From positions 1 to 32,157 of IMG/VR virus record IMGVR_UViG_3300008113_000336: 32,157 nt of DNA; one strand, written 5' to 3'. The stretch comes from a virus. This document shows positions 23,784-31,861 of the stretch, piece by piece. The position numbers and the translations under genes are program-made. The notes beneath the pieces were generated by a model. The model did no database searches, was not told the DNA's origin, and worked only from the letters and a program-made list of their open reading frames with translations. Positions within the stretch are counted from its first letter, which is position 1. Each line of letters begins with the position of its first letter.

Positions 23784-23797
23784 GTGCACCCCTGCAG
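23784..23797. promoter_or_regulatory. Dyad site GTGCA-CCCC-TGCAG
   Basis: One mismatch to CTGCA-N4-TGCAG. It begins 10 nt after the attP core. With the next site it forms an 11-bp inverted repeat (CACCCCTGCAG at 23787-23797 and CTGCAGGGGTG at 23850-23860). A direct repeat of AGCGCCTGA (23821 and 23832) lies between. Confidence 0.5.
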
Positions 23798-23849
23798 CAT
23801 TGCCCACCAGCACGGCGCCGAGCGCCTGAGCAGCGCCTGATCGCCATCT

Positions 23850-23863
23850 CTGCAGGGGTGGAG
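23850..23863. promoter_or_regulatory. Dyad site CTGCA-GGGG-TGGAG
   Basis: One mismatch to the consensus, 35 nt before the RNA polymerase start. Confidence 0.5.
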
Positions 23864-23882
23864 CAGAATTGCTGCGTCCGGC

Positions 23883-23890
23883 ACCACACC
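23883..23890 (+). promoter_or_regulatory. CA-rich leader motif before RNA polymerase
   Basis: ACCACACC ends 8 nt before ATG 23899. It supports that start over the TTG at 23869. Confidence 0.35.
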
Positions 23891-23898
23891 AGGCAGCA

Positions 23899-26283
23899 AT
23901 GTCAGCATCACGCAGCGCGTCCACCCGCGAACAGGAAGAGCGAGAGAGGCACGAGGAACAACGGAGTCGAGAGCGAATAGCGAATACCGAAAGCTCCCTG
24001 CGAGCGGCTGGAAGGGAAACAAAAACTGCCGCAGGGCGAAAGGTTTTCAGGGACGCCGCAACCCCCCTGGCGCGAGCCCTCGAAAACCTGCTGGCGGAGA
24101 ACCTCCAGAACCCGGTGGCCGGGGTCGGCCATGCGGCGCTGGATCTGGTGGCCCGCTTCAGACACCCGAATTATGTGGCGGTGACCGCCCTGCGGGTGGT
24201 CCTGGACCAAATCTCAGGGGCGAGGCCCTACACCGCCCTGGCGATCCGGATTGGGCAGGCCATCGAGAGCGAGTTCAAGGGTGAGGCCCTTGTGCATGCC
24301 GCGCCCCAGCTGACCACCTCGATCCAGCGGCGCTACGGCCCGCGCGTCGTTCTGAAGGAGCGGGTCGCTGCCCGGGTGGCACCGATGAACCACCACGAAC
24401 CTTGGTCATCGCGGGGACACGCGCAAGCCGGGGCCCTGATGCTCCAGCTCATGGAGCGACTCGGCCTGATTGAAACGACGCTGGCGACCACCGGCACCAA
24501 GCGACCGCGAATGGTGGTGCCCTCCACCGAGGTCATCGCCCTGGCCGAGGGTGTGCACGACCAGTTCTGGGCGCCGAGCCGTGGGCCAATGGTGGTGCCA
24601 CCACAGGATTGGTCTGGCTTGACCGGCGGAGGCCACCTGTCCGGGGGGTGGCTGGTGCGAGATCGATCCTGCGAAACCCAGGAGCTCCACAACCGGTTTG
24701 ACCGACAGGCCATTCAGCGGTTCGGTCAGATCGCCAACGTGCAGCAAGGCGTTCCCCTCTGGGTTGATCCGGAGATGGTGTCTCTTGCCATTCAGGCCTG
24801 GGAGAACGGGGGCCTCGGGTTGTTCAAGGTGGATCGGGCGCCGGCGCCACTCCCGCCAACGCCCCCACAGGATGCGCCGAAGGAGGTGTGGACTGCTTGG
24901 AAGCGGGCCGCCGCGGCGCACCATGCCGACCTGCGGGAGAACGTGGGCCGACGGGTGCGGATTGCCCGGGGCCTGCGGGAACTGGGGGAGCTGGCCGGCC
25001 GGGAGATCTATCAGGCCCACTGGTTTGACGGGAGAGGCAGGCTCTACACCAGGAACAGGCACGCCTCCACCCAGGGGCAGGACTTTGAGAAGGGGTGCAT
25101 CGCGTTCGATGCGGCAATGTGCGATGACAACAGCTGGGCGCTAGAGGAAGAGGCTCGCAGGCGGAACGGAGCACCGCTGCCCCTCGCTGGCCTTCATTTG
25201 TGGACGGCTGGGGTAGAACGTCCGTTAGACCGCCTTGATCTGTGGCGCCACGCCAAGGACCCTTGGCAATTTCTCCAAGCCTGCAGGGCGATCACCGCGC
25301 GCGGTCAGGGTGATGCGACCAGGGTGACCCCTGGCCGGCTGGATCAGACCTGCTCGGGCTGCGGGATTATCGCCGCGCTCACGCGGGATCGCTGGCTGGC
25401 AAGGCAAACCAATCTCATCGGGGACGAGGTGTCCGATCTGTACCTCACCCTGGCCCGGAAGCTCGAGGAGCTGCTCACCGCGGTGTTGCACACCTCGGCG
25501 CCGGGCACGGAAGACTTTCGTTGGGCGGAAATGTTTCTGGGGATCGGCATCACCAGATCCACGGTGAAGCCCATCGTTCTGGCCCTGCCCTACGGGGGCC
25601 AGCGACTGGGGATGGTTGGGGCGTTCGAGGACTTTCTTTCCGCTGCCATTGGGTGGCAGGACCCGGCGGTCTACGTGGACCGGGTCTCGCGCCCATCCGC
25701 TTGGCTGGCCAAGCAGTTCAGCAAGATCCTGCAGGATGACATGGGGTCGGCCCTGGCCTTCCGGCGGTGGGCGAGGGATCTGGTCAAGGCTGTGATTCCG
25801 GTCACGGGTTCAGCCATTCAGTGGCGGTCCCCATCGGGATGGCCGATGCGGCTGGGTGCCACGAAATCCAGCGAGACGGTGGTGCGCACCGAGTTTTTCG
25901 GTGTGGCTCGATTGATGACCCTGCAGGAGGAAGACCCCGGGGCAGAGCTGAGCGCCCTGGCCACGGCGGGGAGCGCCGCAGCCAACATCGTGCACGGCTT
26001 GGATGCGGCGGTGGTGCACTTGGCTGTTCGGCGAGTGCGGGGGCCAATGCTGACGAACCACGACTGCTTCGCAGTGCCATGGCCTGAGACCGGGGAGCTG
26101 CACCAGACGCTCCTGCGAACGTTCCGCCAAACGATGGAAGAGGCGGTGGCCGACCTGGCTCACCAGGTCGAAGAGGGATGCAGGGGTGCAGTGTCGGATT
26201 TCCCAGGCCTGCCAGCGTTTCCATTCGCGGGAGAGCCGTGGGCAGAGGGGGAACTGGGAAGCAACCTGGCCATGTATGGATGA
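23899..26283 (+). CDS. T7-type single-subunit RNA polymerase
   Basis: 794 residues from ATG 23899, somewhat shorter than the 883 of T7, mostly in the N-terminal promoter-binding part. All key motifs are present: WFDGRGRLYTRNRH (T7 DWRGRVY), motif A with D482 (RLDQTCSG), motif B with K557 and Y565 (RSTVKPIVLALPYG; the same K-Y spacing of 8 as T7 K631 and Y639), a WRSPSGWPM segment, and motif C with HD at 721-722 (NHDCFAVPW). The enzyme should transcribe late phage genes from its own short promoters. The C-terminus lacks the T7 DFAFA ending and is longer. The last codons hold a dyad site (26178-26191). Confidence 0.95.
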   Translation: MSASRSASTREQEERERHEEQRSRERIANTESSLRAAGRETKTAAGRKVFRDAATPLARALENLLAENLQNPVAGVGHAALDLVARFRHPNYVAVTALRVVLDQISGARPYTALAIRIGQAIESEFKGEALVHAAPQLTTSIQRRYGPRVVLKERVAARVAPMNHHEPWSSRGHAQAGALMLQLMERLGLIETTLATTGTKRPRMVVPSTEVIALAEGVHDQFWAPSRGPMVVPPQDWSGLTGGGHLSGGWLVRDRSCETQELHNRFDRQAIQRFGQIANVQQGVPLWVDPEMVSLAIQAWENGGLGLFKVDRAPAPLPPTPPQDAPKEVWTAWKRAAAAHHADLRENVGRRVRIARGLRELGELAGREIYQAHWFDGRGRLYTRNRHASTQGQDFEKGCIAFDAAMCDDNSWALEEEARRRNGAPLPLAGLHLWTAGVERPLDRLDLWRHAKDPWQFLQACRAITARGQGDATRVTPGRLDQTCSGCGIIAALTRDRWLARQTNLIGDEVSDLYLTLARKLEELLTAVLHTSAPGTEDFRWAEMFLGIGITRSTVKPIVLALPYGGQRLGMVGAFEDFLSAAIGWQDPAVYVDRVSRPSAWLAKQFSKILQDDMGSALAFRRWARDLVKAVIPVTGSAIQWRSPSGWPMRLGATKSSETVVRTEFFGVARLMTLQEEDPGAELSALATAGSAAANIVHGLDAAVVHLAVRRVRGPMLTNHDCFAVPWPETGELHQTLLRTFRQTMEEAVADLAHQVEEGCRGAVSDFPGLPAFPFAGEPWAEGELGSNLAMYG
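26178..26191. promoter_or_regulatory. Dyad site ATGCA-GGGG-TGCAG
   Basis: One mismatch to the consensus. It is inside the end of the RNA polymerase gene, 138 nt before the SSB start; T7 has promoters in similar intragenic places. Confidence 0.45.
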
Positions 26284-26298
26284 AAGCGGCGCGGTGCT

Positions 26299-26312
26299 CT
26301 ACACTGGTGCAG
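26299..26312. promoter_or_regulatory. Dyad site CTACA-CTGG-TGCAG
   Basis: One mismatch to the consensus, in the 46-bp gap before the SSB gene, 17 nt from its ATG. TACACT within it could also serve as a -10 element. Confidence 0.5.
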
Positions 26313-26329
26313 TCCTTCAGACACCACTC

Positions 26330-27076
26330 ATGGCCAAGACGATGATGAAAACCCCGATCGGGATGCTCCAGTGGGCACAGATCCTTGAGCCCGCCAAGGC
26401 CCTGGACGCGGACAAGCCCGATCTGTGGAAAGTCGACCTTGTCGCTTCGTGGGACCAAGCGTCATACGAGCTGACTCAGGCCTTGGAAGTCGTTTATATG
26501 GAGGCGTTCGGACCAAACGCAAGTCCGGCCGAGCACGCATGGCCGTTCAAGATGGAAGCCCCGGATGGGAAGGACACGGGCAACATTATCTTCACGTTTA
26601 AGCGGAGCACTATCAACAGCAACGGGAGGCCGGTCTCACGGCCAATAGTCGTGGATTCCCAGAGGAATCCCTGGCCAAAAGAATTATTGATTGGGAATGG
26701 ATCTCATGGCATCGTTGCCTTTTCTCCGTTTACGTGGAGAAACAAGCTCGGCAAATGCGGAGTGTCTTTATACCTGGACGGAGTTCAGGTATTGAGCCAT
26801 GTGCCCTATGAATCGTTTGACGCCGAGTCCACCTTCGACGTGGTCGAGGGCGGATTCGTTGCGCCACAAGGCGACATGTTTGGCCAGGCGGCACCGGAAC
26901 CCCAGGCTGCTGCCGCTGCTCCCTTGGCTCCCCCTGCTCCCACCCGTCCAGCTCCAGCGCGTCCAGCTCCCGCCCGCCCAACCCCTGCTCCCACCCGCCC
27001 GCCAGTCCCCTCTGGGCGGGCGCAGCCATGGTCGGTAGTTGCTGGCCCAGCTTCCGATGAAGAGGTGCCCTTCTGA
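26330..27076 (+). CDS. ssDNA-binding protein (T7 gp2.5-like)
   Basis: 248 residues from ATG 26330. An OB-fold type core (about 1-185) begins with TPIGMLQWAQILEPAK and contains beta-rich NIIFTFKRSTINSNGRP. A long linker of Pro/Ala/Arg repeats follows, and the tip is acidic and ends in DEEVPF, like the DDDIPF tip of bacterial SSBs and the acidic tail of gp2.5 that recruit replication partners. It directly follows the RNA polymerase, as gp2.5 does in the early part of T7. The SSB-type tip may contact host replication proteins, which matters since no phage polymerase is seen. Confidence 0.75.
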   Translation: MAKTMMKTPIGMLQWAQILEPAKALDADKPDLWKVDLVASWDQASYELTQALEVVYMEAFGPNASPAEHAWPFKMEAPDGKDTGNIIFTFKRSTINSNGRPVSRPIVVDSQRNPWPKELLIGNGSHGIVAFSPFTWRNKLGKCGVSLYLDGVQVLSHVPYESFDAESTFDVVEGGFVAPQGDMFGQAAPEPQAAAAAPLAPPAPTRPAPARPAPARPTPAPTRPPVPSGRAQPWSVVAGPASDEEVPF

Positions 27077-27417
27077 TGGCGAAACGCGTTTGCCTTGAAG
27101 ACGAGCAGCTCAAATTTGAGCAAGAAAAGGCTTGCGACCTTATCCGGGAATTACTGGCCACACATCTTTCTTTGGCTGCGAAATGCAGGGTTGAAGAAAA
27201 GTTTGCCGTTGGTTTTGCCCTCACCTTTGAGAGGGATGCGCACAGCACCATTGTCAAAGCAAAGATTTCTTATTCCAAGAAATACTCTGAGGTGATCGAG
27301 GGGACCGCAAGCCCGTATGAGCAGCTTGAAATGAGTTCTGCGGCTGAAGCTATGGCTTCTCTGGCTGATACCAAAGTGGAATTCACGTTTGGCCAAAGGC
27401 CTTCGTCTGAGCCATGA
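27076..27417 (+). CDS. Unknown 113-residue protein
   Basis: It starts in a TGATG overlap with the SSB gene and ends in an ATGA overlap with the resolvase, so it is part of one tight unit. N-terminal helices (EQLKFEQEKACDLIRELLA) lead to a beta-rich part (KFAVGFALTFERDAHSTIVK). No motif I know. A DNA-metabolism role is likely from context only. Confidence 0.7.
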   Translation: MAKRVCLEDEQLKFEQEKACDLIRELLATHLSLAAKCRVEEKFAVGFALTFERDAHSTIVKAKISYSKKYSEVIEGTASPYEQLEMSSAAEAMASLADTKVEFTFGQRPSSEP

Positions 27418-27875
27418 AATCCATTCTCGCCCTGGACCTGGGGACAACAATGGGCTGGGCAACAAAAGTTCCAGCCGGAGTCATTGTTTCGGGAGTAACC
27501 AACCTACGAGGAGGTCGTTTTGAGGGAGGCGGGGCTCGTTTCCTGCGCTTTAACCAGTGGCTGGAGGGGAGGATCGCTCGTATAGACGCTTGCTACTACG
27601 AGGAGGTCCGAAGGCATTTGTCCACGGACTCGGCCCATATTTACGGAGGCCTTCTCGGAATACTTCAGGCGTTCTGCGAGTCTAGGCAGATTCCTTATAT
27701 CGGGGTACCCGTATCCACGATCAAGAAGAATGCCACCGGCAAGGGCAACGCCAACAAGCAGGCGATGATCCAGGCCGCCAGGGATCGAGGGCACAAGCCT
27801 GAGGACGACAACGAGGCAGACGCACTCTGCCTCCTGTACTGGGCCATTGAGCAGGAGGCACCGCCTCCGGCATGA
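27414..27875 (+). CDS. RuvC-like Holliday-junction resolvase
   Basis: 153 residues with the RNase H/RuvC fold signature: D8 in LALDLGTTMGWA, E63/E64 in YYEEVRR, and D131/D132 with D136 in DDNEADALCL. These supply the expected acidic catalytic set. The enzyme should cut branched DNA before packaging. T7 has an unrelated endonuclease I (gp3) at this position, so this is a replacement with the same job. Coupled on both sides by ATGA overlaps. Confidence 0.85.
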   Translation: MKSILALDLGTTMGWATKVPAGVIVSGVTNLRGGRFEGGGARFLRFNQWLEGRIARIDACYYEEVRRHLSTDSAHIYGGLLGILQAFCESRQIPYIGVPVSTIKKNATGKGNANKQAMIQAARDRGHKPEDDNEADALCLLYWAIEQEAPPPA

Positions 27876-28594
27876 ACTGTCCCAACTGCAACGAATCTGT
27901 CACGCAGGTTCGGTCAACCCGACGGCTCGCCAGTGGCGACGTCAGGCGGATGCGGGCTTGCAGCGCATGCGGCCACAGCTTCCCCACCCTGGAAGCTCTA
28001 CTTGATCCAGCCAGCATGAGTGCGGGCAACCTCGCGGAGTTGAAGCCCGCCCCGCGGCGAAGCCCGCCCCCAGGGGGCGCCTACATGAACCCCGAAATTG
28101 CCGAAGGATTGCTGCCTCCTTTGCTGGCCGAGAAGGTGGTGGATTGGTGGGTGACAGCACGCCGGCTGAAGCACGGCCGAAAAGCCGTGTGGTCTGAGAG
28201 GGCTTTTCGTGGCTCGCTCAACCGGGTGGTGGCCCTGTACCAGGCCAATCCAGCCAAGGCGGACTACCTGGTGGAGCGAGGGCTGGAGCAGGGCTGGCAA
28301 TCTCTCGACCCGGAGTTTGTTCAAAACCACAAGGCCTACCAGGACATCCCGCCCCCACCCAATCCAGGTGATCGGAGGCCGCTGACCGATCCGGGCAGGG
28401 TGGTGACGGCTGCCGAACGAGAACGCGATTGGCCGGCGGCTCCCCCCAGGCCAGCGGCATTGCCGTGGGGGGAGAACAAGCAGCCACCTCCTGAAATCCA
28501 GATGAGCCCATGCGCCAAGCGCTTTGAGCAGGGAGACCCAGCCGCAGCTCAACTGGCAAAGCGGCAAATCCAAGACCTATTCAAAATCCCATGA
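27872..28594 (+). CDS. Zinc-ribbon protein with loader-like central domain
   Basis: 240 residues. The N-terminus is a zinc ribbon like that of NrdR (CPNC at 3-6 and CSAC near 30-33, with a HSFPTLE end). A central helical part (WWVTARRLKHGRKAVWSERA, later LERGL-type helix and GWQSLDPEF) has the WW...GWQSL pattern found at the C-termini of phage and plasmid replication accessory proteins. The tail is Pro-rich. It may bind DNA and bring in a host replication protein; this is inference. ATGA overlaps on both sides. Confidence 0.6.
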   Translation: MNCPNCNESVTQVRSTRRLASGDVRRMRACSACGHSFPTLEALLDPASMSAGNLAELKPAPRRSPPPGGAYMNPEIAEGLLPPLLAEKVVDWWVTARRLKHGRKAVWSERAFRGSLNRVVALYQANPAKADYLVERGLEQGWQSLDPEFVQNHKAYQDIPPPPNPGDRRPLTDPGRVVTAAERERDWPAAPPRPAALPWGENKQPPPEIQMSPCAKRFEQGDPAAAQLAKRQIQDLFKIP

Positions 28595-29245
28595 ACAATC
28601 CTCTTTCCGATCTTCCCACTGATACTGGGCGTCTACTCATCGATGCCGAAGGTCTTCTGTATAGCGCAGCTTGCGCCGGAGAGTTTGAGATTGAATGGCA
28701 GGAAGACCAGTGGACATACTCATGTGACCACCTGGTCGCGCGAGACGTCTTTCAGCAGGCAACAGCTGGATTATGCCAGCTTGCGCCCGAGCATTATCCG
28801 GTGATTATCATCGGCGGTACTCGTAATTTTCGTTACGGCTTATGGGGTGAGTACAAGGCGAATAGGAAGAGTAAGCGGAAACCCGCTGGCTATTCTTCCT
28901 TGTTGGACTGGCTCGAAATCCATGCCGCATCACGCGGTTGGGGTTTTGCCCGCCTCACGTCTGTTGAGGGCGACGACGTGTTTCAAATTCCTGTCCCAAA
29001 CACTCATCGGCGACAGTGCTGATGGGTATCCGGGGTGCCCCAAGGTGGGAGAGAAGGGGGCCGAGAACCTGCTGAACGGGGTCACAAGCATGCAGGAAGG
29101 CTGGCAAGTCGTCCTTGCTGCCTTCAAGAAGGCCGGGAAAAACGAGCACTTTGCTCTCACCATGGCACGATGCGCACGCATCCTGCGCCCAGGCGAGTTT
29201 GATTGGGAATCGGGATCACCAATTTTGTGGAACCCACCGGCCTAG
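28591..29245 (+). pseudogene. Broken T7 gp6-like 5'-3' exonuclease
   Basis: The first frame (28591-29022) has the start of a FEN/gp6 exonuclease: LLIDAEGLLYSAA, then FRYGLWGEYKANRKSKRKP and VEGDD at about residue 125. Right after it the reading frame changes: from about 28980 to 29245 a different frame encodes SQTLIGDSADGYPGCPKVGE, the helix-three-turn-helix part, and ends MARCARILRPGEFDWESG as T7 gp6 does (MARILRFNEYNF). The stretch of 50 or more residues that normally lies between, with further metal-binding Asp, is missing. A deletion plus frameshift explains this best; an assembly error is possible. Confidence 0.75.
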
Positions 29246-29246
29246 A

Positions 29247-29260
29247 CTGCAGCCGTGCAG
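29247..29260. promoter_or_regulatory. Dyad site CTGCA-GCCG-TGCAG
   Basis: Perfect arms. It is in the 24-bp gap between the broken exonuclease and the next gene, ending 9 nt before the ATG at 29270. TAGACT at 29243-29248 could act as a -10 element. Confidence 0.55.
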
Positions 29261-29269
29261 AGGTTTGCC

Positions 29270-29428
29270 ATGACTCCCGATTGGACAAAGGAACATCTCC
29301 ACCATTTGAGGCAAGTGTTCCCTGACCGCATGCCCGGCGAGGGAGACGACCTGCGGGCAATCGATCGGGCCATCGGTGCCCAGCGCGTTGTGCGCTGGGT
29401 AGAAGCCCAGGTCGGGCAGGAGGACTGA
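29270..29428 (+). CDS. Small 52-residue protein before the head genes
   Basis: Starts MTPDWTKEHLHHLRQVFPDR and ends VEAQVGQED. AGAGG is 5-9 nt upstream and the stop overlaps the next start (TGATG). Mostly helical, with no known motif. The perfect dyad site just upstream makes it the first gene of the head unit. Confidence 0.65.
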   Translation: MTPDWTKEHLHHLRQVFPDRMPGEGDDLRAIDRAIGAQRVVRWVEAQVGQED

Positions 29429-29808
29429 TGTGCGGCGGCGGCGGCGGCGGCGGACGGATCTACGAGCCGGACTATGGCGCCGCAAGCCGCGGGCTGGAGC
29501 TGCAATTGCAGGCCATGCGATCGCAGCAGTCCGACGGCGTTTTGCTGGCTCAGCAGGGCCTCAGCGCCGTCCTGGGGCAGCAGCAGGGCGTGCTTGGCCA
29601 GCTCGCGGAGATCAAGACCTTGCGAGCGAACGAGACCGACGCCAACGCGCGCCGGATGGCAGATCTGTTGGGCGCCCCGCCGCCCGACAAGACCGCGGAA
29701 GCCCCGCAGGTCGCAAGCAACAGGCCAGGCACGCAGTCCACGGGGCGCGGCGACCTACGGATCAACCGCCGCCGCACTGGCCCGGGCGCCGGCCTCAACC
29801 TCACCTGA
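29428..29808 (+). CDS. T7 gp7.3-like virion protein, copy 1
   Basis: 126 residues. It begins MCGGGGGGGRIYEP, has a helical Gln/Ala/Leu-rich middle and ends with LRINRRRTGPGAGLNLT. The ending matches the C-terminal pattern of T7 gp7.3 (a basic residue, a beta-type Leu-x-Ile, then GxGLNI), a small head-tail protein ejected into the host. The neighbouring gene ends the same way, so the two look like tandem paralogues. Immediately upstream of the portal region, as in T7. Confidence 0.6.
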   Translation: MCGGGGGGGRIYEPDYGAASRGLELQLQAMRSQQSDGVLLAQQGLSAVLGQQQGVLGQLAEIKTLRANETDANARRMADLLGAPPPDKTAEAPQVASNRPGTQSTGRGDLRINRRRTGPGAGLNLT

Positions 29809-29813
29809 TCGCC

Positions 29814-30188
29814 ATGTGTAACGCACGCCCCCCTCAGCGGGTCCTCCAACAAAGCCGGACGCAACCAGACAACAGCGCTCTGCAGCAGGCCATTGAGGCC
29901 AGCAGGCGGCAAAACGATTTGCTGGTGGCGCAGCTGAACCAGCAAAGGAGCGACGCCGAGGCACAGACAAGACTCCGAAGCCAGGAGCTGGCGGCCGAAC
30001 AGGCCGCCCTGCAGTCCGCCAGGGCCGCGCAACAGCAGGGCGCCTACGCGAGCCTGACGCAGGCCTCCCCCACCGAGGGGGCGATGGTTACCACGGCTGC
30101 CGCGCCGAAGCGGAAGCCTCGCGAAAGCCTGAAGATCACCAGCCCGAGCCGGACCGGGGCAGGCGCCGGGCTCAATTTGGGGGTGTGA
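29814..30188 (+). CDS. T7 gp7.3-like virion protein, copy 2
   Basis: 124 residues from ATG 29814, 5 nt after the first copy. It starts MCNARPP, has a long Gln/Ala/Arg coiled-coil-like middle (SRRQNDLLVAQLNQQ) and ends with LKITSPSRTGAGAGLNLGV, the same closing pattern as copy 1. Sequence outside the ends is diverged. T7 has two small ejected proteins in this area (gp6.7 and gp7.3), so the pair may divide the same job. The 3' end overlaps a GTG of the portal frame, although the portal probably starts at 30191. Confidence 0.6.
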   Translation: MCNARPPQRVLQQSRTQPDNSALQQAIEASRRQNDLLVAQLNQQRSDAEAQTRLRSQELAAEQAALQSARAAQQQGAYASLTQASPTEGAMVTTAAAPKRKPRESLKITSPSRTGAGAGLNLGV

Positions 30189-30190
30189 AA

Positions 30191-31861
30191 ATGGAAACGG
30201 AAACGGCAAAGGAGATCTATGACTCGCTGATTGCACAACGGGATCAATTCCTGCACCGTGCCAAAACAGCGGCGGCATATACGATCCCGTACTTTGCTCA
30301 TTTGTGTGATACAAATATCGACCACTACGGCGATACGCCGCAGCTTGAAATGCCGTGGAATTCGATAGGCACTCGCGGGTTGCAGAGGCTTGCGACCAAG
30401 CTGTTGCTAGCGCTCATGCCTCCCAACGAGCCGTTTTTTAGGCTCACAATCAATGAGGTGGAATACGCAATGTCAACTCAGGGGATGGACCCTGAGGAAG
30501 CGAGAAAGGGGAAGGTTGAATTTGAAACAGCACTCAGCGTGTTGGAGAGGGCGCAGCTGAATACAATAGCTTCGAGCAATGACCGGGTTGCGTTGTTTGA
30601 GATATTGCAGCACTTGCTTATTGTTGGCAACGTACTTGGGTTTATCGGGGAAGACTCTCTCTCAGTCTTCCACTTGCGGAATTATGTTGTGCAACGCGAT
30701 AGCGATGGGCAGCCGTGGCGGCTTGTAATTTGCGAATCGAAACTACCCGATTTACTTCCGGGTCAGGCAAAGGAGATATGGGACAACAAGAATCAAGATC
30801 AACCTTCGGCAGCCTATGGATCGCCATCCGACACTCGCGCTCATATTTATACAAGAATTGAATGGAAAGCTGATGGGGGCTGCGAGTGGTGGCAAGAGAT
30901 AGTCGACGCGGTGATTCCTGGCAGCGAGCAAGAAGCGACGAAGGCCGAGTGTCCGTGGTTGCCCCTCCGGATGCACGCCATTACGGGGTGGAACTACTCC
31001 CCTGGCTACGTGGAGTCTTCCACGATCGGCGACCTGCACACGATCGACCAGCTGTCGCAGGCGGTTGCCGAGGGCAGCCTTGGCGCAGCCCGCCTTCTGT
31101 GGGGGCAGTTATCAGGATGCCCCACCAGCGCCAAGGCCGTCGCCAATGCCAAGAATGGGGCGGTGATTCCCGTCACCAGTGAAAAAGATATCTTTGCAAT
31201 CCAAGCAAAGATTGGCAACGACTTGAGCGTTGCCGCTCAGACGTTGATGACCTTTGAACAGCGGGCTTCAACCGCTTTCTCCCTGTTAAACGTGCGCGAC
31301 TCAGAGCGCACCACTCAGGAGGAGATCATCCGCACGGCCCAGGAAGGTCACGAAATGTTTGCCTCTCTCTACATGATTTTATCTGTAGAGTTTTGCTATC
31401 CCTATGTCCTGGCCAAGTTTGCGCGGATGAAGCGCGCGCTGCCAGGAGTGTTTACCACATTGCAAGAGAACCTGATCCAGCCGGTCGTCAGCGTCGGGCT
31501 TTCTGCTGTGGGGCGCGGTTCCGATCTGGAGCGGTTTGCCACCTTCATTCGGATTGTGAAGGAGCTGTTCGGGCCGGAGGCCGCCCAGCAGTTCACCAAC
31601 CCGGTGCGGATGTTCCAGCAGCTGGCCGTGGCCAGCAACCTGCCATCCCTCGACAGCATCAAAACAGAAGAGCAGGCCAGCCAGGACCAGGCCAATGCCG
31701 AGCAGGCAAGGCAGCAGGAGATGCAGATGCGCTTGGCCGAGGCGGCTGCACGCAGCCCCATGGCAGATCCGGCAAAGCAGGCGATAGCAGAGAAGACCCA
31801 GTTCGAGATGGGCCAGCCCCCTCCTAGCGCTGGCCCGACCATGCCACCGATGCCCCAATGA
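30191..31861 (+). CDS. Portal / head-tail connector (T7 gp8-like)
   Basis: 556 residues from ATG 30191, with GGGG 7 nt upstream; GTG 30185 is possible but too near the SD. The T7-type portal pattern is clear: RDQFLHRAKTAAAYTIPYF, then GTRGLQRLATKLLLALMPPN followed by FFRL, a LIVGNVLGFIG segment, RTTQEEIIRTAQE near the middle, and a Gln/Ala-rich C-terminal helix with a Pro-rich end. Twelve copies would form the ring through which TerL packs DNA. T7 gp8 is 536 residues, so size agrees. The stop overlaps the next start (ATGA). Confidence 0.95.
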   Translation: METETAKEIYDSLIAQRDQFLHRAKTAAAYTIPYFAHLCDTNIDHYGDTPQLEMPWNSIGTRGLQRLATKLLLALMPPNEPFFRLTINEVEYAMSTQGMDPEEARKGKVEFETALSVLERAQLNTIASSNDRVALFEILQHLLIVGNVLGFIGEDSLSVFHLRNYVVQRDSDGQPWRLVICESKLPDLLPGQAKEIWDNKNQDQPSAAYGSPSDTRAHIYTRIEWKADGGCEWWQEIVDAVIPGSEQEATKAECPWLPLRMHAITGWNYSPGYVESSTIGDLHTIDQLSQAVAEGSLGAARLLWGQLSGCPTSAKAVANAKNGAVIPVTSEKDIFAIQAKIGNDLSVAAQTLMTFEQRASTAFSLLNVRDSERTTQEEIIRTAQEGHEMFASLYMILSVEFCYPYVLAKFARMKRALPGVFTTLQENLIQPVVSVGLSAVGRGSDLERFATFIRIVKELFGPEAAQQFTNPVRMFQQLAVASNLPSLDSIKTEEQASQDQANAEQARQQEMQMRLAEAAARSPMADPAKQAIAEKTQFEMGQPPPSAGPTMPPMPQ

